The notes under the pieces were generated by a model. That model saw only the letters and a program-made list of their open reading frames with translations, did not search any database and was not told the DNA's origin. Of a stretch of 64,000 bases of DNA, positions 43,911-52,312 are shown piece after piece. The position numbers and the translations under genes were made by a program. Origin of the DNA: Rhizobium terrae (lineage in GTDB: Bacteria; Pseudomonadota; Alphaproteobacteria; Rhizobiales; Rhizobiaceae); assembly GCF_003425685.1 (NCBI RefSeq), contig NZ_QJKM01000001.1:178920-242919 (forward strand), written 5' to 3'. Every line of letters begins with the position of its first letter. Position 1 is the first letter of the stretch.

Positions 43911-44969
43911 ATGGCATCCATTGAGATCGAAAAACTCGAAAAATCCTACGGCCACGTCTCCGTGCTGCATGGCATCGACCTCGACATCCGCGATGGAGAG
44001 TTCATCGTGCTGGTCGGCCCGTCGGGCTGCGGGAAGTCGACGCTGCTCAGGATGATCGCCGGGCTGGAAGACGTCAGCAAGGGCGAGATCCGCATCGCCG
44101 GAAACCGGGTCAACGACCTGCATCCGAAAGATCGTGACATCGCCATGGTGTTCCAGTCCTACGCGCTCTACCCGCATATGAGTGTCGCCGGAAACATGAG
44201 CTACAGCCTGCGTCTCAGGAAGACGGCGAAGGAAAAGATCGGCGCGGCCGTGGCGGGTGCCGCTTCCAAGCTCGGGCTCGAACCGCTGCTGGAACGGCGG
44301 CCGAAGGCGCTTTCCGGCGGCCAGCGCCAGCGTGTCGCGATGGGTCGCGCGATCGTGCGCCAGCCGAAGGCCTTCCTGTTCGACGAACCCCTGTCCAACC
44401 TCGACGCCCGGCTGCGCGAGCAGATGCGCGCCGAAATCAAGAAGATGCATGCCGATCTTAAAGCGACGTCGATCTATGTGACGCATGACCAGATCGAGGC
44501 GATGACGCTCGCGGACCGGATCGTCGCCATGCATGGCGGGGTGGTGCAGCAGGTCGGCAGTCCGCTCGAACTCTACGACCGCCCCGCCAACCTGTTCGTC
44601 GCCGGTTTCATCGGCTCGCCGGGCATGAATTTTCTCGATGCGGCCTATCTCGGCGGCGCCGCGATCCTGAAGGACGGCAGCCGGATTGCCGTGAATTCGC
44701 CCGCCGCCGTTCAGGAAGGGAGCGGCCTGACGCTCGGCATCCGCCCCGAGCATATCGTGATCACCACCGACGGCAGCGGCATGCGGGCCGGGGTGGAACT
44801 GGTGGAGCCGACGGGCTTTGGCATCATCCTGCATCTTTCCATGCACGGGTTGCCGGTGAAAGTGTTCACGCTCGACCGGCAGGCGCTTGCCCTTGGTGGA
44901 GAGGTCACGGTGTCGTTCCCGGCCGAGCACGTTCATCTGTTCGACGACGAAGGCAAGCGGATCGGTTAG
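43911..44969 (+). CDS. UgpC/MalK-type sugar ABC transporter ATP-binding protein
   Basis: 352 residues: Walker A GPSGCGKST, Q-loop VFQSYALYPHMSV, signature LSGGQRQR, Walker B AFLFDEPLSNLDA, switch His in VTHDQIEAM. The C-terminal regulatory TOBE domain includes TLGIRPEHIVI. It completes the importer of this operon. Because MalK/UgpC-type ATPases can serve several CUT1 permease pairs, it may also energise the importer at 34058-37057, which lacks one. Its stop is 13 bases from that of the convergent peptide-importer ATPase. Confidence 0.93.
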   Translation: MASIEIEKLEKSYGHVSVLHGIDLDIRDGEFIVLVGPSGCGKSTLLRMIAGLEDVSKGEIRIAGNRVNDLHPKDRDIAMVFQSYALYPHMSVAGNMSYSLRLRKTAKEKIGAAVAGAASKLGLEPLLERRPKALSGGQRQRVAMGRAIVRQPKAFLFDEPLSNLDARLREQMRAEIKKMHADLKATSIYVTHDQIEAMTLADRIVAMHGGVVQQVGSPLELYDRPANLFVAGFIGSPGMNFLDAAYLGGAAILKDGSRIAVNSPAAVQEGSGLTLGIRPEHIVITTDGSGMRAGVELVEPTGFGIILHLSMHGLPVKVFTLDRQALALGGEVTVSFPAEHVHLFDDEGKRIG

Positions 44970-44982
44970 CGTCTGCTGTTCG

Positions 44983-46641
44983 TCAGCCGGCGTGATCGGC
45001 GAGGTTCGCCGCCCGTGAGGTCTTGCGTCCGCTTTCGATCAGCGTTCTGGTGTAGTCCTGCTGCGGCGACAGGAACAGTCGTTCCGTTTCGCCCTGTTCG
45101 ACGATCTCGCCGCGTTTCATCACGATCGTCCGATCGCAGATCTGCCGGATGACGGCGAGATTGTGGGAGATGAAGACGTAGGTGAGGTTGAGTTCGGCCC
45201 GAAGCTGCTGGAGGAAGTCCAGCACCTGCGCCTGCACCGAGATGTCGAGCGCCGAGGTCGGTTCGTCGAGGATCAGCAGGCGCGGATTGAGCGCGATCGC
45301 GCGGGCGATGCAGACGCGCTGTTTCTGGCCGCCGGAGAGTTCGTGCGGGTAACGGTATTTGAACATCTTCGGCAGTTGCACGATGTCGAGCAGTGCCTCG
45401 GCGCGGGCCTCGATATCCCGGCGGCTCATGCCGGTCTGGATGCGCAGCGGCTCGCCGATCGCATCGCCGATCGTGTGGCGGCCGTTCAGCGCCGAATGCG
45501 GGTTCTGGAAGACGAACTGCATGTGACGACGCATCTGGCGCAGCGGTTCGCCGGCAAGGCCCGAAATATTCCTGCCGTCGAAGATGATGTCGCCCGATGT
45601 CGGCTCGATCAGGCGAAGCAGCATGCGGGCCAGCGTCGACTTGCCGGAGCCCGATTCGCCGACCACGCCGAAGATCTCGCCGGTCCTGACCGAAAGGCTG
45701 ATCCCTTTGACCGCCGCCACTTCGGCGCCGGACTGGCTGCGATAGATCTTCCTGAGATCGATCGCCTCCAGCAGCGCGCCTGGTCCGGCAGGTTCGGGTG
45801 CGACCGGTTCTGCGGGTATTTTTGCGGCGGCGGCATCGATATCTGGAACGGCAGCAAGCAGGCGCCGCGTATACTCGTGCTGCGGACGGCTGAGGATATC
45901 GGCCGTCAGGCCCTGCTCGACGATCTCGCCCCTGTACATGACGGCGCAGCGCTTCGCGACCGTGGCGATCGCGCCGATGTCGTGGCTGATCATGACGACG
46001 GTGAGGTTGAGCTTTTCAACCAGCGAATTGATCAGATCGAGCACCTGCGCCTGGACCGTGACGTCGAGCGCTGTCGTCGGTTCGTCGGCGATCAGCAGGT
46101 CCGGCTTGCCGGCAAGCGCCATGGCGATCAGCACGCGCTGGCGCATGCCGCCGGAAAGCTGGTGCGGATATTGGCCGAAGAGCATCGAAGGGTTCGGCAG
46201 TCCCACCTGGTCGAGCAGTTCCTCGGTGCGGGCGCGGCGTGCGGCTTTCGGGGAGACGCCCTGGCCGGCGGCCTTTTCATGCGCGGCGATGACGTCGGAA
46301 ATCTGCCGCCCGACCGTGAAGAGCGGGTTGAGATAGGTCATCGGGTCCTGGAAGATCATCGAGATGCGGATGCCGCGGATCTTCGTCCAGTCCTTTTCCG
46401 AAAGCCGGGTGATGTCCTGACCGTCGAAGGTGATGCCGCCTTCGACCACCCTGGAGTTTTTCGGGCCGATGCCGAGCACGGAGCGCACCAGCACCGTCTT
46501 GCCTGAGCCGCTTTCGCCGACGATGCCGAGCGTGTCGCCGCGGTTGACGGTGAGGTTGATGCCCTTGAGCACATGCACCGGGCCGTCGAACGTGCCGATG
46601 TCGAGCCGATAATCCCTGATGTCGAGAAGAGGTCCGGTCAT
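44983..46641 (-). CDS. Dipeptide/oligopeptide-type ABC transporter, fused double ATP-binding protein (DppD-DppF)
   Basis: 552 residues with two complete nucleotide-binding domains in one chain. Domain 1 has Walker [10 protein letters not shown], signature LSGGMRQR and Walker [13 protein letters not shown]; domain 2, from about residue 285, has Walker [10 protein letters not shown], signature LSGGQKQR and Walker [13 protein letters not shown]. The linker between them is Pro/Ala-rich. Start 46641 ([10 protein letters not shown]) overlaps the permease stop (46638); the open frame continues far upstream but inside the permease gene, so that extension is not real. Last gene of the leftward aroM-importer operon. 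Confidence 0.92.
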   Translation of the reverse strand: MTGPLLDIRDYRLDIGTFDGPVHVLKGINLTVNRGDTLGIVGESGSGKTVLVRSVLGIGPKNSRVVEGGITFDGQDITRLSEKDWTKIRGIRISMIFQDPMTYLNPLFTVGRQISDVIAAHEKAAGQGVSPKAARRARTEELLDQVGLPNPSMLFGQYPHQLSGGMRQRVLIAMALAGKPDLLIADEPTTALDVTVQAQVLDLINSLVEKLNLTVVMISHDIGAIATVAKRCAVMYRGEIVEQGLTADILSRPQHEYTRRLLAAVPDIDAAAAKIPAEPVAPEPAGPGALLEAIDLRKIYRSQSGAEVAAVKGISLSVRTGEIFGVVGESGSGKSTLARMLLRLIEPTSGDIIFDGRNISGLAGEPLRQMRRHMQFVFQNPHSALNGRHTIGDAIGEPLRIQTGMSRRDIEARAEALLDIVQLPKMFKYRYPHELSGGQKQRVCIARAIALNPRLLILDEPTSALDISVQAQVLDFLQQLRAELNLTYVFISHNLAVIRQICDRTIVMKRGEIVEQGETERLFLSPQQDYTRTLIESGRKTSRAANLADHAG

Positions 46642-47600
46642 CTGTCGCGGCTCCTTGGGTCGAGAATGTCGCGCAGGCCGTCGCCGAGCAGGTTGAAGCC
46701 GAGAACGGTGAGGAAGATGGCGGCGCCGGGGAACAGCGAATACCACCACCAGTCCGGCATGTAGGTGCGGGCGACCGAGATCATTGCGCCCCATTCGGGT
46801 GCCGGCGGCTGGGCGCCGAGGCCGATGAAGCCGAGGCTTGCGGCGGACAGGATGGCCATGCCCATGTCCATGCTCATCTTGACGATGATCGGAGACAGGC
46901 AGTTGGGCAGGATGTGATGCCAGAGGATCCAGGGCGTCCTGGCGCCGATCGAACGGGCGGACTCCACGAAAAGCTCCTCCTTGACGGAAAGCGTCTTGGC
47001 CTCGACGAGGCGGACATAACCCGGCCACCAGACGAGTGCCAGCGCGAGAACGCAGTTGGTGATGCCGGGGCCGAGGGCCGCGACGATCGCCAGAGCAAGC
47101 GCCAGGCCCGGAACGGCCAGGAAAAGCTCGGTGATGCGCATGATGATCGCACGCAGCCAGCCGCCGCCGTAACCGGCGATGATGCCGAGCGGCACCCCGA
47201 CTAGAGCACCGATGCCGGTGATGATCAGGCCGATCCAGAGCGAGGTACGGGCGCCCATGATGACGCGCGAGAAGATGTCGGCGCCCATCTCGTCTGTGCC
47301 GAACCAGTTGGCGCCAGTCGGCGGCATCAGCTTGTTCGACATGTCGATCGCGCCGCTCGCCGCCTCCGGATAGGGGGCGAGCAGCGGGCCGAAGGCTGCC
47401 AGCAGCAGAAAGAGCACGACCAGCGTCAGGCCGAGCATGGAGGAGAAGCTCTTGCGGAACATGTGGGCATAGAGCCGCCACTGGCGGATCTGGCTCGCAT
47501 GCCGTTCGCGAAAGGTCAGCGGCCGGGAAAGCTCCGTCTGATCGATCATCGTGATGGCAGCTGCAGGGGGCGTCGACGGGGATGTAATCGGGGTCGTCAT
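46638..47600 (-). CDS. Dipeptide-type ABC transporter permease (DppC type)
   Basis: 320 residues. A Thr/Pro-rich N-terminal tail of about 45 residues is followed by the OppC_N segment MFRKSFSSMLGLTLVVLFLLLAAFGPLLAPY. NWFGTDEMGADIFSRVIMGARTSL and the coupling loop FVESARSIGARTPWILWHHILPN follow, then LSAASLGFIGLGAQPPAPEWGAMIS and the typical C terminus [15 protein letters not shown]. Start and stop overlap the neighbouring genes by one to four bases, so the importer genes are translationally coupled. Confidence 0.93.
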   Translation of the reverse strand: MTTPITSPSTPPAAAITMIDQTELSRPLTFRERHASQIRQWRLYAHMFRKSFSSMLGLTLVVLFLLLAAFGPLLAPYPEAASGAIDMSNKLMPPTGANWFGTDEMGADIFSRVIMGARTSLWIGLIITGIGALVGVPLGIIAGYGGGWLRAIIMRITELFLAVPGLALALAIVAALGPGITNCVLALALVWWPGYVRLVEAKTLSVKEELFVESARSIGARTPWILWHHILPNCLSPIIVKMSMDMGMAILSAASLGFIGLGAQPPAPEWGAMISVARTYMPDWWWYSLFPGAAIFLTVLGFNLLGDGLRDILDPRSRDR

Positions 47601-48607
47601 CACGCGCTCCTGAGACGAGGGTCGATCCAGGCATAAGCGAGATCGACAAGGGTGTTGGCGACGATGAAGAAGAAGCCGATCATCAGCGTCACGCCGATGA
47701 CGGGCTTGAAATCGGACGAGAGCGCGGACGAAACGGCGTAAAGCCCGATGCCCGGCCAGTCGAAGACGGTTTCGACCAGTACCGTGGAGCCGAGCATCCA
47801 GCCGAAACGCAGGCCGATCATGGCGAGCGTCGGCAGCATGGCGTTCTTCAGCGCATAGAGCGCCACGATGCGGAAGGAGGCGATGCCATGGGCGCGTGCG
47901 GCGACGATGTAGTCGGATTGCAGCACCTCGATCATTTCCGCGCGGTTGACGCGCAGGATGGAGGCAAGGCACGGAAAGGAGAGCACCACCGCCGGCAGGA
48001 TGATGTGCTGCAGCGAGGTCCAGAAGGTCTGGAAACGGCCGGAGATCAGGCTGTCGACCAGCAGCAGGCCGGTGACGGTTTCCGGCGGACGCGTAACGAG
48101 CGGCAAACGCCCGGACACCGGCAGCCAGCCGAGATCGACCGCGAACATCAATTGCAGGATGATGCCGAACCAGAAGGCCGGCAGCGCCACGCCGGAGATG
48201 GAGAAGATGCGGGTCACATGGTCGAGCGGCCCGTCCTTGTAGACGGCCGAGAGCATGCCGAGCGGCACGCCGACGACGATGCCGAGCGCCATCGCGACGA
48301 AGACGAGTTCGAGCGTTGCCGGCGCATAACGCAGCACCTCTTCCATGACCGGGCGGGTGGTGACGATGGACTGGCCGAGATCGCCGCGCATAAGGTCGCC
48401 CATGTAGACGATGAACTGTTCCGGCAGCGATTTGTCGAGGCCGTATTCGGTGCGAATGGTCGCCACCATGTCCTCGGTTGCGTTCGGGCCGGCCACGAGA
48501 CGAGCGGGATCGCCTGGCGCGACATTGGTGATGAGGAACGTCAGGGCGGCAATGCCGATCATCGTGCCGACCAGCGTCAGCAATTTGCGGAAGGCGAACG
48601 TCAGCAT
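47600..48607 (-). CDS. Dipeptide-type ABC transporter permease (DppB type)
   Basis: 335 residues with six membrane segments. Family blocks are FLITNVAPGDPARLVAGPNAT, YGLDKSLPEQFIVYMGDLMRGDLGQSIVTTRPV, ISGVALPAFWFGIILQ, and the coupling loop IVAARAHGIASFRIVALYALKNAMLP followed by VETVFDWPGIGLY. It follows the binding-protein gene by 95 bases. Confidence 0.93.
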   Translation of the reverse strand: MLTFAFRKLLTLVGTMIGIAALTFLITNVAPGDPARLVAGPNATEDMVATIRTEYGLDKSLPEQFIVYMGDLMRGDLGQSIVTTRPVMEEVLRYAPATLELVFVAMALGIVVGVPLGMLSAVYKDGPLDHVTRIFSISGVALPAFWFGIILQLMFAVDLGWLPVSGRLPLVTRPPETVTGLLLVDSLISGRFQTFWTSLQHIILPAVVLSFPCLASILRVNRAEMIEVLQSDYIVAARAHGIASFRIVALYALKNAMLPTLAMIGLRFGWMLGSTVLVETVFDWPGIGLYAVSSALSSDFKPVIGVTLMIGFFFIVANTLVDLAYAWIDPRLRSA

Positions 48608-48702
48608 CGTCTTCTCCAGGCTTTTTCATTAGATCGCGCATGGCCCTGGGAGGCCGGGCCATGCGCGCCATTCTGGCTGCAAGGTGGGAGGACAGCCAGT
48701 GG

Positions 48703-50295
48703 TTATTCGGCCTTTACCCACAGCGGATAGAGATCGACTTCGCCCGTGAAGCGGACCGGGCTGAACTTGAAGCCCTGCAGGTAGTCGCGGCGCGCCCAGC
48801 GGCGGTTCTGCAGCATGCCGAAGACTTCCGGCTGATCGGCGACGATCTGCGTCTGGATGTCGGCATAGAGCTTGGCGCGCTCATCCCAGTTGGTCGAGCC
48901 GCGCGCCTTGTCGATCATCTCCGAGACCTTCGGGTTGTCGTAGAACATCATCGCGTAATACTGGCCCCAGCTCGCCTTGTGGTACTGGTAGGCGACGGCG
49001 TCCGGATCGGTGGAGACCGGCGTCGTGTAGACCGAGGTCATGGCCGGCGAAGTCTCGACCTTCGAGCCGTTGGCGACCATGTTCGGCCACTGCTCGGGCT
49101 TGATCTCGACATTGATGTTGAGCGGCTTCAGGCTGTCGAGCAGCACGAGACCGATGCGGCGGGCTTCCTCGAGGCCGGCGACGTGAACGTAGGGCAGGGT
49201 GATGCCGCCCTTCGCATAACCGGACTTGGCGAGATATTCCTTGGCCTTGGCGAGATCCTTGCGCGGCATGCCGGGAACCGCGACATGACCCTTCATGGCG
49301 TCCGGCAGCGGGCTCGTCTCCAGCGTCGCGGCGCCGTTGTAGACCTGGATCAGCGCGTCATAGTCGAGCGCGTAGGCGATCGCCTTGCGCAGATTGATGT
49401 CGGCCGTCGGTCCCTTCTGCGTGTTGAACTTGATGCCGAACGTGGTCATGCCCTTGTGGTCTTCGATGACGACGCCGGGCACGCGCTTGATCTGCACGTA
49501 GTCGTCGGGCGTCAATCCCTCGACGATATCGGCTTCGCCGCGCTGCAGGGCCGCCTTCTGGGCGGCCGGCTCACGGATGATCTTGAAGATCACGCCGGCC
49601 GGACGGTTCTTGTCGCCCTGCGGCCAGCCCTTCCAGTAGTTCTGGACGGATTCCACTTCGTAAAGGACGTTCGGTTCCCAGCGGCCGAGCTTGAACGGGC
49701 CGGAGCCGGCGGCATGGTCGGTCAGCCACTTCTGGCCGTAATCGCCGTCCACCTCGTGCGCCTTCACTTCGGCCGGATTGACGATGTACCACCAGGGGAG
49801 GAACGAGAGGAACGGTGCGTAAGGTGCCTTCAGGTCGAACTTGACGGTGTAGTCGTCGACGACGCTGATGCCTTCCGGCGCCAAGAAGTCCTTGAGCATC
49901 CAGGCGACGCCCTTGTTGAGCTTCAGGCCCCGCTCGAAGGAATAACGGACGGCTTCGGCCGTCACCGGGTCGCCGTTGTGGAACTTGGCGGTTTTGGCAA
50001 GGTGGAAGGTCCAGGTCTTGCCGTCGGCGCTGGTTTCCCACTTCTCGGCGAGCCACGGCTTCAACTCGGCCGGATCGCCTTCATATTTCAGAAGCGCATC
50101 GTAGACGGCCTGCTGGATCATGCGCGTCGACCAGTCGTAGCGGACGTGCGGATCGAGGACCGGGATCGCCTGCCGGCCGCCGAACACGATGACGTTCCCC
50201 TTGTCGGTGCGCTCGAAGGCGGCGGCCGGGGAGGCGAGGACCGACGAGGCAAGCAGCCCCGCGATCGCGATATTCCTGATGATTTTGCCGAACAT
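48703..50295 (-). CDS. Dipeptide-type periplasmic binding protein (family 5)
   Basis: 530 residues, signal peptide ending near ASPAAAF (about residue 28). Family-5 features include DPHVRYDWSTRMIQQAVYDALLKYEG, LAEKWETSADGKTWTFHLAKTAKFHNGDPVTAEAVRYSFER, GSGPFKLGRW and LRKAIAYALDYDALIQVYNGAA. The ligand of this family ranges from peptides to nickel, opines and glycosides. It lies 49 bases downstream of aroM, so its expression should depend on the promoter carrying LuxR-type site 2. Confidence 0.92.
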   Translation of the reverse strand: MFGKIIRNIAIAGLLASSVLASPAAAFERTDKGNVIVFGGRQAIPVLDPHVRYDWSTRMIQQAVYDALLKYEGDPAELKPWLAEKWETSADGKTWTFHLAKTAKFHNGDPVTAEAVRYSFERGLKLNKGVAWMLKDFLAPEGISVVDDYTVKFDLKAPYAPFLSFLPWWYIVNPAEVKAHEVDGDYGQKWLTDHAAGSGPFKLGRWEPNVLYEVESVQNYWKGWPQGDKNRPAGVIFKIIREPAAQKAALQRGEADIVEGLTPDDYVQIKRVPGVVIEDHKGMTTFGIKFNTQKGPTADINLRKAIAYALDYDALIQVYNGAATLETSPLPDAMKGHVAVPGMPRKDLAKAKEYLAKSGYAKGGITLPYVHVAGLEEARRIGLVLLDSLKPLNINVEIKPEQWPNMVANGSKVETSPAMTSVYTTPVSTDPDAVAYQYHKASWGQYYAMMFYDNPKVSEMIDKARGSTNWDERAKLYADIQTQIVADQPEVFGMLQNRRWARRDYLQGFKFSPVRFTGEVDLYPLWVKAE

Positions 50296-50344
50296 TCGTT
50301 CCCTCTCTTTATGGATGCGGCTTGTTGGTCAGACTTACGGGTGG

Positions 50345-51031
50345 TCAGATCATCTGGCGTACGACGCCCGCCACGACGCGGCGCGACAGAAGCACGGGCG
50401 CATCGACGGCGCGGCGGACCTCGTCCAGCATCGCGGCGGAATAACCCATGCAGTGCATAACGACGAGGTCGCAGCCTTCGAGCTGCTTGGCGCGCTCATA
50501 GACGTTCTCGCCGGCATAGGGCGAGGCGGAGACGATTTTCGGCTCGCCGCTGAAGACGTGGCGTTCGGCGAATTCCTTCACCTGCCGCTCGAGCGGCAGG
50601 ATGACGCCAAGCTTGCGGGAGGAGCCGGCAAAGGCCTCGACGGTGGAATCGACGATGCGCTGCGCTTCCACGACCAGCGTGTTTTCGAGCGGATCGATCC
50701 TGGTACCGGTGCAGAGCAGAACGACGAGATCGAAGCCTTCGCCGTCGATCTTCTTGAGAAGCACGTTGAGCTTTTCCTCCGTCCGCGCCTTGGAGGAGAC
50801 GATTTCCTCGCCGCTGGCGAGCCGCGTGGCGAAGGAATGTTCGCCGTCCCTGGCACGTATCGCATCGAGTTCCTCGGTGTTCATGCCGTCCAGCACGCCG
50901 AACTCGCGAAATTCGACGCGGCCGGCCGGCAGTCCGGCGACGATCTCCGCCACCATTTCCGGAACGAGGTCCACGCGGGGCGTCTGGCCGATGGTCACGA
51001 AGGCGATCTTGGATGTGGAAGGCATGCTCAC
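50345..51031 (-). CDS. AroM family protein
   Basis: 228 residues. AroM is a small conserved cytosolic family without an assigned reaction; E. coli aroM lies beside aroL. Blocks seen: KIAFVTIGQTPRVDLVPEM, VLDGMNTEELDAI, LVVLLCTGT (C107) and LVVMHCMGYSAAMLDEVRRAVDAPVLL (C194). The two cysteines sit after hydrophobic strands in each half, reminiscent of Asp/Glu/hydantoin racemase folds; that relation is inference. GTG 51031 has AGGGA six bases upstream; ATG 51037 and 51025 are alternatives. First gene of the peptide-importer operon and paralogous to the sensor part of the upstream regulator. Confidence 0.82.
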   Translation of the reverse strand: MSMPSTSKIAFVTIGQTPRVDLVPEMVAEIVAGLPAGRVEFREFGVLDGMNTEELDAIRARDGEHSFATRLASGEEIVSSKARTEEKLNVLLKKIDGEGFDLVVLLCTGTRIDPLENTLVVEAQRIVDSTVEAFAGSSRKLGVILPLERQVKEFAERHVFSGEPKIVSASPYAGENVYERAKQLEGCDLVVMHCMGYSAAMLDEVRRAVDAPVLLSRRVVAGVVRQMI

Positions 51032-51062
51032 GTTCATTCCCTGCATGGCATCATTGGCAGGG

Positions 51063-51109
51063 AGCCTAACGCCCGGAAGCGCGGCTTCACTATAGGGTAA
51101 TGCCCCTAG
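51063..51109 (-). promoter_or_regulatory. LuxR-type site 2 and promoter of the aroM-importer operon
   Basis: On the minus strand CTAGGGGCATTACCCTATAG (51109-51090) is followed after exactly 21 bases by TAGGCT (51068-51063), a -10-like hexamer. The site matches site 1 at 52242-52261 in 18 of 20 positions with the same orientation and spacing to its gene. If the hexamer is the -10, the site is centred near -43, the classic position for a LuxR/NarL-type activator. The implied start site is about 25 bases before GTG 51031. Confidence 0.65.
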
Positions 51110-51211
51110 AGCGACATGTTTCTGACATGTTTGTTGCGACCAAATTTTAGGCAAAAGGGCCGTTCACAGCAATTTTCTTGCGCAAGCCACAAAATTCTTC
51201 TGGATAATGGC

Positions 51212-52168
51212 TTAGGGATGCCCGGCGGCGACCACCATGCGGATCAGCGCGTTGGAGGAGGTGACCTCCATCTTGCCCATCACGTTGGAGCGATGGATCT
51301 CGACCGTCTTCGGGCTGATGCCGAGCTGGCGGGCGATCGCCTTGTTGGACAGGCCTTCGGCGACCAGCGACAGCACCTGGCGTTCGCGGGGCGTCAGCCT
51401 GAGCAGCTTTTCGGAAAACTCCGGTGAAACGCCGGGCAGCGTGACGGGATGGGTGCCGTGCAGCAAAAGGCGGATGGCGCTTGCGACGATGCGGCGGGCG
51501 AGCACCACCGGCTTGCCGCTGGCTTTAGCCACCATCTGGCGATCGGCTTCCGTGAAGCTCACCGAATTCAGGACGATGATCTCTGCGTCGGCAAGATCGA
51601 CAAGGGCGCTCGCCAGCAGCTTCTTGTCGCCGTCCGCAGCATAGCTGGCGCTGATCTTGTAGGGCGCCAGCGCCGGGATTTCGAGCTCGCCGATCTGCTG
51701 CTGCAGCGGCTGGATCAGGCCGACGGCCGAACCGTGGGCCGCAAGCGATATGACGGTGGATTCCATGGCGCGCTGGGCATTGACGGTCGGGCAGGTGCTC
51801 TCGAAATCCCGGAACAGACCGGTCGAAAGGATGACCACGAGATCGAATTCATTCGGCTGGAAATTGGCGGCGATCTTCGCCATGCGCTCGGCAATGCGCG
51901 GCTTGGACACGACGATGTCGCTTCCGTCGGAGAGGCGCGTCAGGATGCTCGTTTCGCCCGGACGCACGCGGAGATCGTCGATTTCCGCCTTGGAAAGCCC
52001 GTCCAGCGCGCCGATTTCCATCGCTTCGATCGGGATGTCGAGGTTTTCCAGCATGTCGCCGATGATATCGGTGCGCGGCGATTGGCCGACGCTCAGGAAC
52101 ATGACGCGATGGCGGGATTCCGCTGCTTCCGGCAAGGGCGAAGACGGATTGTATGGATGCTTCGTCAC
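51212..52168 (-). CDS. AroM-domain / LuxR-type HTH fusion transcriptional regulator
   Basis: 318 residues. Residues about 20-235 are an AroM-like domain colinear with the neighbouring AroM protein (RVMFLSVGQSPRTDIIGDM, ALDGLSKAEIDDL, VVSKPRIAERM). Residues about 257-316 are a LuxR/FixJ helix-turn-helix: LTPRERQVLSLVAEGLSNKAIARQLGISPKTVEIHRSNVMGKM. The positions equivalent to the AroM cysteines are Ser (S115 in ILSTGL, S202 in LNSVSF), so this half probably binds rather than converts a ligand. There is no receiver Asp or kinase nearby. GTG 52168 is the assumed start, with a poor ribosome site. It lies between two matching operator sites and is the likely activator of both flanking units. Confidence 0.85.
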   Translation of the reverse strand: MTKHPYNPSSPLPEAAESRHRVMFLSVGQSPRTDIIGDMLENLDIPIEAMEIGALDGLSKAEIDDLRVRPGETSILTRLSDGSDIVVSKPRIAERMAKIAANFQPNEFDLVVILSTGLFRDFESTCPTVNAQRAMESTVISLAAHGSAVGLIQPLQQQIGELEIPALAPYKISASYAADGDKKLLASALVDLADAEIIVLNSVSFTEADRQMVAKASGKPVVLARRIVASAIRLLLHGTHPVTLPGVSPEFSEKLLRLTPRERQVLSLVAEGLSNKAIARQLGISPKTVEIHRSNVMGKMEVTSSNALIRMVVAAGHP

Positions 52169-52241
52169 GGGCAGGGAATCGGTCCTTTCGTCGTCTTGGC
52201 ATGATGGTTTGAGGCGTGCCCAAAATCAAGGCAAGCTCATT

Positions 52242-52288
52242 CTAGGGGCAGTCCCCTATAGGCATCCTTCGTCGCACATGGCTAGGTT
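52242..52288 (+). promoter_or_regulatory. LuxR-type site 1 and promoter of the DUF917-HyuA operon
   Basis: CTAGGGGCAGTCCCCTATAG (52242-52261) contains the palindrome TAGGGG-N4-CCCCTA. After 21 bases comes TAGGTT (52283-52288) as a -10-like element, inside a small palindrome GCTAG-GTT-CTAGC. The predicted transcript would start near 52295, 18 bases before the ATG and just ahead of the GGAGG ribosome site. Orientation and spacing are the same as at site 2. Confidence 0.65.
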
Positions 52289-52312
52289 CTAGCACATTCT
52301 TCGGAGGTAAAC

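Noticed and set aside
46641..47649. Upstream extension of the double ATPase frame to 888 codons
   Set aside because: The extra 336 codons overlap the DppC permease gene out of frame and show no domain; the real start is at 46641.
46638..48671. A continuous 677-codon minus-strand frame covering the DppC permease and running on upstream
   Set aside because: Its first 320 codons lie in another frame of the DppB permease gene and read as Arg/His-rich nonsense; only the part from 47600 is permease-like.
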